12,381 bases of DNA from JAJPJX01 sp964568355. Lineage in GTDB: Bacteria > Acidobacteriota > Terriglobia > Bryobacterales > Bryobacteraceae. The position numbers were made by a program, and so were the translations under genes. The stretch is from positions 1 to 12,381 of the forward strand of contig CAZMRK010000080.1 in the NCBI GenBank assembly GCA_964568355.1, written 5' to 3'. Position 1 is the stretch's first letter. The number at the start of each line of letters is the position of its first letter. Below, piece after piece: positions 1-6,677 of the stretch. Below the pieces are notes generated by a model. That model saw nothing but the letters and a program-made list of their open reading frames with translations, did no database searches and had not been told where the DNA came from.

Positions 1-103
1 CGAGAGCGGGAAGCCCACCCCAATGACGCGCAAGGACTGGGAAGAAGTGCGCCGCGAAGCGGTGAAGCACTTGGAGGCACGCAAGTCCAGGAAAACTGCG
101 TAG
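1..103 (+). CDS. ParD-like antitoxin, C-terminal fragment
   Basis: This is the last 33 codons of a gene entering from the left edge, read from base 2 to the TAG at 101-103. The peptide is hydrophilic and helix-forming, with a PTPMTRKDWEEVRREA core and a basic tail. This resembles the C-terminal toxin-binding tail of ParD-type antitoxins. The TAG overlaps the GTG of the next gene by one base (TAGTG), the translational-coupling arrangement typical of type II toxin-antitoxin pairs. In such systems the antitoxin would neutralise the toxin and repress the operon. The N-terminal DNA-binding part lies outside the window, so the subfamily cannot be fixed. The assignment depends strongly on the neighbouring toxin. 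Confidence 0.6.
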   Translation, partial: ESGKPTPMTRKDWEEVRREAVKHLEARKSRKTA

Positions 104-433
104 TGGCCCGTGTCCTGAAGCGGGACGCCGCCAGGCGCGACCTGGTCGCCCAATGGGTCTGGTACGCCGAAAGTGCAAGCATTGAGGTTGCAGACCGATT
201 TCTCTTCGCTGCGGAGAAAACGCTAGCTTTTCTGTCCACACAACCGGAAATCGGCACGCCGCTTTCCGTCGGCAAGGCTGAACTCCAGAGGATACGTCGA
301 TTCCCGATCTCAGATGGCTTTGATAAAGATTCTGCTTTTCTACTTTCCATTGGAGGATGGAGTCGACTTGATTCGCGTTGTGCACGGAAGCCGGGACCTC
401 GCATGGCTTTTGGGCGATAGTCCCCGGGATTGA
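103..433 (+). pseudogene. ParE/RelE-type toxin, frameshifted
   Basis: The start is the GTG at 103, fused to the antitoxin stop. Residues 1-74 look like a ParE toxin: an N-terminal MARVLKRDAARRDL strand-helix, then EVADRF, then a QPEIGTPL loop and a RIRRFPI strand. After the AAA codon at 325-327 the open frame runs into non-family sequence and stops at 418-420. In the next frame, from ATT at 329, the family sequence resumes: ILLFYFPLEDGVDLIRVVHG, then SRDLAWLLGD, ending at TGA 431-433. The VVHGSRD C-terminus is the classic ParE ending. Removing one base from the A-run at 325-327 would restore a 109-residue toxin, the normal family size. ParE toxins usually poison DNA gyrase. As written, the product loses its last two beta-strands and should be inactive. 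A sequencing error in the A-run is possible. Confidence 0.8.
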
Positions 434-482
434 ACCCATGGTGCGTGGATGTTTTAGCATTGGAACCGGCCACTCTTGCGCG

Positions 483-500
483 AAAGTTTGGTCCAACTTT
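483..500. promoter_or_regulatory. Inverted repeat upstream of the MBL gene, possible operator
   Basis: AAAGTT at 483-488 and AACTTT at 495-500 form a perfect 6-bp inverted repeat separated by 6 bases. It ends 14 bases before the ATG of the MBL gene, in the position expected for an operator or 5' leader structure. No convincing -35/-10 pair or Shine-Dalgarno site can be read beside it, so the role is speculative. A repeat of this size can occur by chance. Confidence 0.25.
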
Positions 501-514
501 GCTAGCATGGCGCA

Positions 515-2455
515 ATGGCCGGCCCTACTCGTCGTCACTTCCTGAAGTCGGCCGGAGTGGCTGCCGCTCCTGCCGCGTCTTCCTCCAAGAGAGCTTACCG
601 GCGAACCCGTTTTGCGCCCGCCGGGCAGTTGCAAAAGCTCAGCGAGAACCTCTACGTCTTCGAGGATACCTGCCGGGTCTATGCCATCCGGGACGGGGTG
701 CGCTGCGTACTCATCGACTTCGGCTCCGGCAAGATCCTGGATCACTTGCGCCAGTTGGGGATCACTCATGTGGATTGGATCCTCCACACCCACCACCATC
801 GCGACCAGTGCCAGGGCGATTACCGGGCGGCGCAGCAGGCCATTCCGATCGCCGTTCCCGCCCACGAACGCCACCTGTTCGCCGACGTCGAAAACTTCTG
901 GCGCAACCGCCGGATCTTCGAGCTGTACTATGTTCGCAACGACTTCAATACGCTGACCGAAAGCATTCCGGTGGCGAAGAGCCTGCAGGACTATTCCACG
1001 TTCCACTGGAACAAGCTCGACTTTTTCGTGCTGCCCACGCCCGGACACACCCTGGGCGCGGTGACCTTACTGGCTACCATCGACGGCAAAAAAGTGGCCT
1101 TCTCCGGCGACCTGGTGTACGCGCCGGGAAAAATTCTCACGCTTTATGACACGCAGGTGAACTATGGCGGCTCGGAGGGGATCGATCTGGGGATTTACTC
1201 GCTGGCCCGCTTGCGGGAGCTCAAGCCGGAGCTGGTGTGCCCGTCGCACGGCGCTCCCATGCCCGATCCGGACGGAGCCCTCGCGGAGACCATGCGCCGT
1301 CTGGCGGAATACTACACGTTCCAGACCGGCTCCGAGCCGAGCGAGACCTTCCGGCCCTATGCCGTCAGCCCCCACTTCGTCGCTCATTACCTGACGACGT
1401 CGTCGTTCTACGCCATCCTCAGCGACAGCGGGAAGGCGATGTTCATCGATTACGGCGCGGCATCCAGCAATCACTTTTCGAATTTCGAGAGGGCTACCGC
1501 TACCACCGACCGGATCCGCTTCGTCGAACATAGTATCGACCACCTCAAGCAGCATTACGGCATGAAATCGGTGGACGTGGCGATGCCCAGCCACATGCAC
1601 GACGACCACATGAACGGATTTCCTCACCTAATCCGGCATCACCGCACACAGGTGTGGTGTCTGGATCGCATGGTGGACATCTTTGAGAATCCCCGCGGCC
1701 ACAATCTCGGCTGCATTCTGGGAGAGCCGTTCCGGGTCGCCCGCTCCTTGCACCACGGCGAACGCTTCAAATGGGAGGAGTTCGAGTTCGAAATTACACA
1801 TTCACCAGGACATACCGATTACCAGATGGCCCTGTTCGTGACCGTGGATGGCAACCGGATCGCTTTCACCGGCGATGCCTTCTTTATGCCGAATCCGCGC
1901 AACGACGGCACCATGCGCCACAATCTGATCTTCCGGAACCATGTGGAAAACGACAGCCACCTGAAGTCGATCCGTAACCTGATCGATCATGCGCCCACCA
2001 TGATTGCGCCCGGCCACGGAAAGCCCTACGCCATCGACCAGGCGACCATGATGGCGACCGAGCAGAAGTTCCGTAAGCAACAGCACCTCTTTGCCGAGGT
2101 GCTTCCAGAGGGCGAAGTGAATTTCGGACTCGATCCGAGCTGGGTACACGTCTATCCCTATCAGATGCTGGTGGCGCCCGGCGACCGCCAGAAGGCGGAG
2201 ATCCGGGTCCGCAACTATAAACCCACCCCGATGAAGATCGAGGTGGCTCTGGTAATGCCGGCGGACTGGCGTACCGAGCCGGATGTCCTTTCTTTTGAGA
2301 TCCCTGCGAACTCCAGCCTGGCCCAGCCGTTTATCCTGAGTATTCCGAGAGACTGGCATGCTTTCTCACCGCGGTTTGCGATCGCGGCCGATGTGGTGGC
2401 GGATGGCAAATATCTGGGTCAGATTACGGAAGCTGTCGTGGATATGAAAGGATAG
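515..2455 (+). CDS. Exported protein with two tandem metallo-beta-lactamase domains
   Basis: The 646-residue product is predicted to be a double metallohydrolase. A Tat-type motif, TRRHFLKSAG, stands at residues 5-14, so export folded through the Tat system is likely, although the hydrophobic core after it is weak. MBL domain 1 (about 38-260) carries H93-H-H95-R-D97-Q98, H178 (PGHT), D199 (SGD) and H245 (PSHG). Domain 2 (about 285-505) carries H360-M-H362-D-D364-H365, H433 (PGHT), D454 (TGD) and H501 (PGHG). Domain 2 has the full HxHxDH set. Domain 1 has Gln where the last His normally sits. Residues about 540-646 form a beta-rich C-terminal module with PGDRQKAEIRVRN and a mid-domain IPANSS, resembling NEW3-like immunoglobulin folds. 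The substrate cannot be deduced; lactonase, glyoxalase-like or phosphodiesterase activity are all possible. No clear Shine-Dalgarno precedes the ATG, which was chosen because it places the Tat motif at the N-terminus. The kinase gene follows after 22 bases, suggesting an operon. Confidence 0.85.
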   Translation: MAGPTRRHFLKSAGVAAAPAASSSKRAYRRTRFAPAGQLQKLSENLYVFEDTCRVYAIRDGVRCVLIDFGSGKILDHLRQLGITHVDWILHTHHHRDQCQGDYRAAQQAIPIAVPAHERHLFADVENFWRNRRIFELYYVRNDFNTLTESIPVAKSLQDYSTFHWNKLDFFVLPTPGHTLGAVTLLATIDGKKVAFSGDLVYAPGKILTLYDTQVNYGGSEGIDLGIYSLARLRELKPELVCPSHGAPMPDPDGALAETMRRLAEYYTFQTGSEPSETFRPYAVSPHFVAHYLTTSSFYAILSDSGKAMFIDYGAASSNHFSNFERATATTDRIRFVEHSIDHLKQHYGMKSVDVAMPSHMHDDHMNGFPHLIRHHRTQVWCLDRMVDIFENPRGHNLGCILGEPFRVARSLHHGERFKWEEFEFEITHSPGHTDYQMALFVTVDGNRIAFTGDAFFMPNPRNDGTMRHNLIFRNHVENDSHLKSIRNLIDHAPTMIAPGHGKPYAIDQATMMATEQKFRKQQHLFAEVLPEGEVNFGLDPSWVHVYPYQMLVAPGDRQKAEIRVRNYKPTPMKIEVALVMPADWRTEPDVLSFEIPANSSLAQPFILSIPRDWHAFSPRFAIAADVVADGKYLGQITEAVVDMKG

Positions 2456-2477
2456 ACATAGGAGTCCTCAAATCTGA

Positions 2478-4307
2478 ATGGACCGTATCGGACGTTACCA
2501 GATCGTGAGGGAGTTAGGCCGGGGCGCGATGGGAGTCGTGTACCTGGCCACGGATCCGACGATTGGACGCCAGGTCGCCATCAAGACCATCCGGTTGGGA
2601 GAGGTCAGCAACGCGGCGGAAAGAGATCGGCTGCGGGAGCGGCTGTTCCGGGAGGCCCGGTCGGCCGGCAAGCTGTCCCACCCGGGGATCGTCACCATTT
2701 ACGACATGGAAGAGCATGACGATGTGGCCTACATCGCCATGGAATACGTCAACGGCCCGACGCTGGACGATCTGTTGTGCGGACCGGAGCCGTTGCCCTC
2801 GTCGCGCCTGTTCAGCATTCTGGGCCAGACGGCGGTAGCGCTGGACTATGCCCACCAGAAGGGCATTGTCCATCGGGACATCAAGCCGGCGAACATCATG
2901 ATCGACGAGGAAGGCACGGCGAAAATTACCGACTTCGGGATCGCCAAAGTGACTGCCTCCGAACAGTTTACGGTCACCGGCGCGATTCTGGGCACGCCTC
3001 ACTATATGTCGCCGGAGCAGGTGCAGGGGCTGCTGGTAGACGGCCGGGCCGACCAGTTTTCGCTGGCCGTGATCGCCTACGAAATGCTGACCGGCGAGAA
3101 ACCATTCACCGGCGACCAACTGACAACAGTGGTGTACAAGATCGTGGCGGAGGAGCCGCCTTCACCGCAGCGTCTGAACGCCACACTCAGCCAGCAGATC
3201 GAAGCGGTTTTGCGCAAGGGGCTGGCCAAAAAGCCGGAGAACCGGTATCCGAACTGCCAGAAGTTCCTGGATGCGCTGGAAGAGGCCTGCCGGATCACCA
3301 AAGGCTGGAAGGCGATGGTCCGGGGCGCCAGCCTGAGCCAGACGACAGCTTATGCCGAGCGGCGGCCGGACATTCTGCCTCCGCTGCGGCATCGCCGCCA
3401 GGAGGCAGATGAGCCGGAGGAGCGAAGGAAGGGCGGCTTTTTCCCCTTTTTGATGGCCATTCTGGCAGCGGCCGGTGTGATTGCCCTGGTGGCCTGGCAG
3501 GCCGGACCGTGGCTGACCGAGTCGATGTCGCGACAGATGACCGGGCAGAGCAATCCCGCCCCGCCTGCGCCCGCTCCGCCAGCGGTTCCAAGCAACACTC
3601 CCGGCGCTGTCACCGACCAGCGGCCCAGTTCGCTGGGTGCTCCCGATGCCCAGCCGAACGGGGCGGCGGGCGGCACTCCGGCGGGCTCCGGGACTCAGCC
3701 TATCCAAACCATGCCGGCCCAGGCGGAGCCGGCGACCCAGGCACCGGCGCCGCCCGCCGCCGAGAAACCCATTGCGGAAAAGCCGGCTCCGCCGAGCGAA
3801 GAGGAAGAGGCGGAAGCCCCGGCGGCCCAGCCGCCTTCCAGAGAGCACCGGGAGACGCCCAGCCGGCCGCGGCTTCGCAACCTGGGGCCGTTTACGATTC
3901 AGGTGGAGAGCAATCCGGTGGGCGCCATCGCCGTGCTGGACAACCGGCCGGATATGAGCTGCACGACGCCGTGCAAGCTGGAGGCGATGCCCGGCAGGCA
4001 CGCCGTCGCCGTGAAGATGGCGGGCCATCAGACCGAATACCGGCAGGTGGAGGTCAGCGACGTCCCGGTGGAATTGCCGGTGATTACGCTGCGCGGCGCG
4101 ACCGGAGTGTTGATGGTGGCCACGACGCCGTCCGGCGCTTCGATTTACGTCAATGGGCGGCTCTGGCAGCAGCGCACACCGGCGCAAATCGGCCTGGCCC
4201 CCGGCGCCTACCGGATTACTGTGGAAAAAGAAGGCCGGCGGGTCACAAAAGACGTGACGATCCAGAATGCCGTCACCAGCTTCCTGCGCTTGACGATCGC
4301 TCCGTAG
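2478..4307 (+). CDS. Transmembrane Ser/Thr protein kinase with two PEGA domains
   Basis: The 609-residue product is a PknB-like receptor kinase. The N-terminal catalytic domain (about 7-270) is complete: glycine loop GRGAMG 14-19, VAIK lysine K36, alpha-C glutamate E59, HRDIKPAN with D134, DFG 152-154 and the GTPHYMSPE activation-segment end 172-180. HRD plus a Thr/Ser-rich activation loop implies activation by autophosphorylation. A single membrane helix spans about 321-343. After it comes a Pro/Ala/Glu-rich stalk (about 357-465), then two PEGA domains (about 470-537 and 541-608), which would lie outside the cytoplasm. PEGA repeats in other bacterial kinases are surface or binding modules. 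The start ATG is preceded by GGAG at 2461-2464, a slightly long spacing of 13 bases. The gene follows the MBL gene closely and is probably co-transcribed with it. The ligand and phosphorylation targets are unknown. Confidence 0.95.
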   Translation: MDRIGRYQIVRELGRGAMGVVYLATDPTIGRQVAIKTIRLGEVSNAAERDRLRERLFREARSAGKLSHPGIVTIYDMEEHDDVAYIAMEYVNGPTLDDLLCGPEPLPSSRLFSILGQTAVALDYAHQKGIVHRDIKPANIMIDEEGTAKITDFGIAKVTASEQFTVTGAILGTPHYMSPEQVQGLLVDGRADQFSLAVIAYEMLTGEKPFTGDQLTTVVYKIVAEEPPSPQRLNATLSQQIEAVLRKGLAKKPENRYPNCQKFLDALEEACRITKGWKAMVRGASLSQTTAYAERRPDILPPLRHRRQEADEPEERRKGGFFPFLMAILAAAGVIALVAWQAGPWLTESMSRQMTGQSNPAPPAPAPPAVPSNTPGAVTDQRPSSLGAPDAQPNGAAGGTPAGSGTQPIQTMPAQAEPATQAPAPPAAEKPIAEKPAPPSEEEEAEAPAAQPPSREHRETPSRPRLRNLGPFTIQVESNPVGAIAVLDNRPDMSCTTPCKLEAMPGRHAVAVKMAGHQTEYRQVEVSDVPVELPVITLRGATGVLMVATTPSGASIYVNGRLWQQRTPAQIGLAPGAYRITVEKEGRRVTKDVTIQNAVTSFLRLTIAP

Positions 4308-4385
4308 GGGCGAATGCATTCCATGCCTCGTCAGGTGAAATCACACCCTTTGAATAACGAGAGGGCATTGTAATCAAAGATTCAT

Positions 4386-4414
4386 TTGACCGTCCAGACG
4401 CGCTTCCGTAAGAT
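4386..4414 (+). promoter_or_regulatory. Sigma70-type promoter for the phytase-like gene
   Basis: TTGACC at 4386-4391 and TAAGAT at 4409-4414 are separated by exactly 17 bases, and each box differs from consensus (TTGACA/TATAAT) by few positions. Transcription would begin about 4421, giving a leader of roughly 35 bases before the GTG at 4455. It lies in the 147-base gap after the kinase gene, so the phytase-like gene is likely its own transcription unit. Confidence 0.6.
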
Positions 4415-4454
4415 AGCTTCGCTGTCGATTTGAACGCTCTGGAGAATCCCACTC

Positions 4455-5870
4455 GTGAAGATATTCGCTGTTCGTAGTGTCGCGTTGTTGACTAGTGCGC
4501 TTGGGCTAACCGTGTGGCCATCTCAGGCACAGCCCACACTGCTGGCTGTGAGCACGCTCAATCAATCCCGAGCGGGCGCCAACGCCGATCTTTCCGGCCT
4601 TACCTATACGCTGGAGAATGGCGCGTCTGCCAACTTACTGGGTGGTCTGGGATCCGGCATTGCGCACGCGTCCGGGAACACGTTTCTGGCCCTCCCGGAT
4701 CGCGGGCCCAACGCGGTAACTTTTAATCCTGCTATTGACAACACCGTGAGCTACATCAACCGTTTCCACACGATCACGATGGATCTGGATCCCAACAGGA
4801 CCGGCTCCGGCCTGCCGTTTACGTTGACTCCCACGCTACGTTCCACCACTCTGCTCTGGAGCCTGACTCCTCTGGTCTATGGCACTGGCGCCGGGTTGGG
4901 CGTGGGTTCCGGTGTTCCGAAGATCAATAACTTCTTTCAGCATTTCTTCACGGGGCGCTCTGACAACTTCGATCCTCGCCGAAACTCCGGCGAGCCGAGC
5001 GATGCTCGCTTCGACACCGAATCGATTCGCGTCTCGAACGACGGGCTCAGCGTCTTCATTTCCGACGAGTACGGCCCTTATGTTTATCAGTTCAGCCGGA
5101 TCACCGGTATGCGCCTTCGCTCTTATCAGTTGCCCGACTCCTTTTACGTCCCGAATGTGAGGCCTGTCGGCAGCGATGAGATTAGCGGCAACGTCAGCGG
5201 ACGAACTGCCAACAAAGGTATGGAAGGTCTGGCGATTACGCCGGACGGCCGCACCCTGGTCGGAATCATGCAGACCGCGCTGGTTCAGGATGCTGCCCTC
5301 GGCGGCGATGCTGCCAACCTGTTGCGCATTGTGACCATCGATGTGGTCACAGGAAGGACTCGCCAGTACGGGTATCTGCTCACGACGGGATCAGGGGTCA
5401 GTGAGATCTGCGCCATCAACAATCACGAATTCCTGGTCGACGAGCGCGATGGCAAGGGACTGGAGGGAGGAGACGACGCGTCCAGCAACAAGGCCAAAGT
5501 AAAGCAGATTTTCAAGATCGACCTGGCCGGTGCTGTCGATATCTCAAACATGGATGGAACTGCTGCCGCCACCCATGCGGTCAAAAAGACGCTGTTCCTG
5601 GACATCGTTTCGGTGCTTACCAGTAATGGCATCGCGGCCGACCACATTCCCGCCAAAATCGAGGGACTGGCATTCGGCCAGGATGTGAGAAAGGGGAATA
5701 AGAAATGGCATACCCTTTGGGTTTCCAGCGACAACGATTTTCTGTTGTCGACCGCGGACGCGCCTCCGATTCCCAACCCCAACCAATTCTTCGTTTTCGG
5801 TTTCACGGATGCGGATCTGAACGGCTCCACGCTGGTGTCCCAATTCCGCGATTCCCCGTTTAGAAACTGA
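4455..5870 (+). CDS. Secreted esterase-like protein of the phytase family
   Basis: The 471-residue product resembles the 'esterase-like activity of phytase' family (PF13449), a beta-propeller-like fold. Residues 1-25 are a Sec signal peptide: basic MKIFAVR, a hydrophobic core LLTSALGLTV and a likely cleavage after SQA. Family-type motifs appear in order: PDRGPN 81-86, ESIRVSNDG 189-197, SDEYGPYVYQF 203-213, KGMEGLAITPDG 254-265, FLVDERDGKG 326-335, KIEGLAFG 401-408 and SSDND 424-428. The acidic clusters would suit metal binding, but activity on phytate or esters is not proven for this group. The GTG start is preceded by GGAG at 4441-4444, spaced 10 bases, and gives the signal peptide. A promoter stands just upstream. 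Action in the periplasm or outside the cell is inferred from the leader. Confidence 0.85.
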   Translation: MKIFAVRSVALLTSALGLTVWPSQAQPTLLAVSTLNQSRAGANADLSGLTYTLENGASANLLGGLGSGIAHASGNTFLALPDRGPNAVTFNPAIDNTVSYINRFHTITMDLDPNRTGSGLPFTLTPTLRSTTLLWSLTPLVYGTGAGLGVGSGVPKINNFFQHFFTGRSDNFDPRRNSGEPSDARFDTESIRVSNDGLSVFISDEYGPYVYQFSRITGMRLRSYQLPDSFYVPNVRPVGSDEISGNVSGRTANKGMEGLAITPDGRTLVGIMQTALVQDAALGGDAANLLRIVTIDVVTGRTRQYGYLLTTGSGVSEICAINNHEFLVDERDGKGLEGGDDASSNKAKVKQIFKIDLAGAVDISNMDGTAAATHAVKKTLFLDIVSVLTSNGIAADHIPAKIEGLAFGQDVRKGNKKWHTLWVSSDNDFLLSTADAPPIPNPNQFFVFGFTDADLNGSTLVSQFRDSPFRN

Positions 5871-5929
5871 AAAACTCCTTCACCCAAAGGGTCTCGAAGG
5901 GAGGATAGAACCCGTTCGCGACCCCACAT

Positions 5930-5947
5930 ATGGTAAACGTATGCCAT
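5930..5947. promoter_or_regulatory. Imperfect 18-bp palindrome upstream of the RidA-like gene
   Basis: The site runs ATGGTAAACGTATGCCAT. Seven of nine base pairs are matched and one more is a G-T wobble. It lies 73 bases upstream of the RidA-like ATG, in the 150-base gap after the phytase-like gene. The size and symmetry suit a dimeric regulator's operator. No regulator gene lies nearby and no clear promoter boxes accompany it, so the role is a guess. Confidence 0.25.
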
Positions 5948-6006
5948 CTGCCCATTCTTGCTGTCGTGTGAGGTTGGGAAGGGTGGTGTCGTTGAGAGAA
6001 ATGTGA

Positions 6007-6012
6007 AAGGAG
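6007..6012 (+). promoter_or_regulatory. Strong ribosome binding site deciding the RidA-like start
   Basis: AAGGAG lies 8 bases before ATG 6021. The frame is open further upstream to 5958, but the earlier start would place this site inside the gene and would add non-family residues before the leader. ATG 6021 is therefore preferred. Confidence 0.7.
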
Positions 6013-6020
6013 ATCGATTC

Positions 6021-6584
6021 ATGAGATTTTTGTCCCCACTGGACGCCCGGCGTGCGTGCTTCAAAAGCTTGGCGAAGATGATGGCGGCCTTTAGCGGCGC
6101 AGCGGCTCTTCTCGCTCAGCAGCCTTCGTCAGGGACGGCCCGGTCTGGCGCGCCTGCGGGCGGCCGGTCTCGCCGCAATAGCCATACCCATGATGGGATT
6201 CATTACTTCTACGGAACCGGTTCGAATGACGGGTACCCGAAAGAGGATCACGTTCTGGTAACGGACCCTTTCGAAAAGCATGTGGTCCGGACGATGGATG
6301 CGCTCAAGCGATCGCTCGAGCACGCCGGCTGCACGATGGACAGCATCCTACACCTGGAGGTGTTTCTCTGCCTTCCGCACGCCGACAATATTCCCATGCC
6401 CACCGGCAAAGCTCGGTTCGATGCGCACAAAGCGCAATACGACGCTTTGAACAAGATCTACGGGACCTATTTCAGCCCCGGCAAAGCGCCGGCCCGTGCC
6501 TGCATGGCCGTTGAATGGATCCCCGGAGATTCGCTGATCGAAGTGGTCGGCAGCGCGCTGGTGGTAAATCCGCCCGCCGCGTAA
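6021..6584 (+). CDS. RidA/YjgF/UK114-family protein with export-type leader
   Basis: The 187-residue product is a RidA-family protein. Cytosolic RidA enzymes hydrolyse reactive enamines and imines such as 2-aminoacrylate. The domain covers about 60-185: HYFYGTGSND in the first strands, a VVRTMDALKRSLEHAGCTMD helix 88-107, LHLEVFL 110-116, then PARACMAVEWIP 157-168 and LIEVVGSALV 172-181. The Arg in PARAC (R159) matches the catalytic Arg of RidA, and E174 corresponds to the conserved downstream Glu. Before the domain is a leader: ARRACFKSLAKM 9-20, then a hydrophobic MAAFSGAAALLA, ending AQQ. It resembles a Tat or Sec signal, and a Pro/Gly/Arg-rich linker follows. The length exceeds the usual 125-130 residues because of this leader. 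Neighbours do not indicate a pathway. Some exported family members are known only as hypothetical proteins, so deaminase activity is not assured. Confidence 0.85.
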   Translation: MRFLSPLDARRACFKSLAKMMAAFSGAAALLAQQPSSGTARSGAPAGGRSRRNSHTHDGIHYFYGTGSNDGYPKEDHVLVTDPFEKHVVRTMDALKRSLEHAGCTMDSILHLEVFLCLPHADNIPMPTGKARFDAHKAQYDALNKIYGTYFSPGKAPARACMAVEWIPGDSLIEVVGSALVVNPPAA

Positions 6585-6677
6585 CCGCGCGGCCCGTTCC
6601 AAAATCGCACACTTTCACGGCGCCCGTATCTGAATTCAAAAGACTTAGAGTGGCACTCGGGATGCGTGTGCGACTTC

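Noticed and set aside
3162..4319. Long open frame antisense to the kinase gene (385 codons)
   Set aside because: It is a GC-rich mirror of the kinase stalk and PEGA region. It is very rich in Arg and Gly, shows no family motif, and lies fully opposite a well-supported gene.
5874..5905. Hairpin CCTTC...GAAGG just after the phytase-like gene
   Set aside because: The only T-run lies on the minus-strand side, where no minus-strand gene ends. It has no terminator features for the plus-strand gene.
6576..6593. GCCGCG/CGCGGC hairpin across the RidA-like stop codon
   Set aside because: A 6-bp GC stem is easily found by chance in this DNA, and no T-tract follows.
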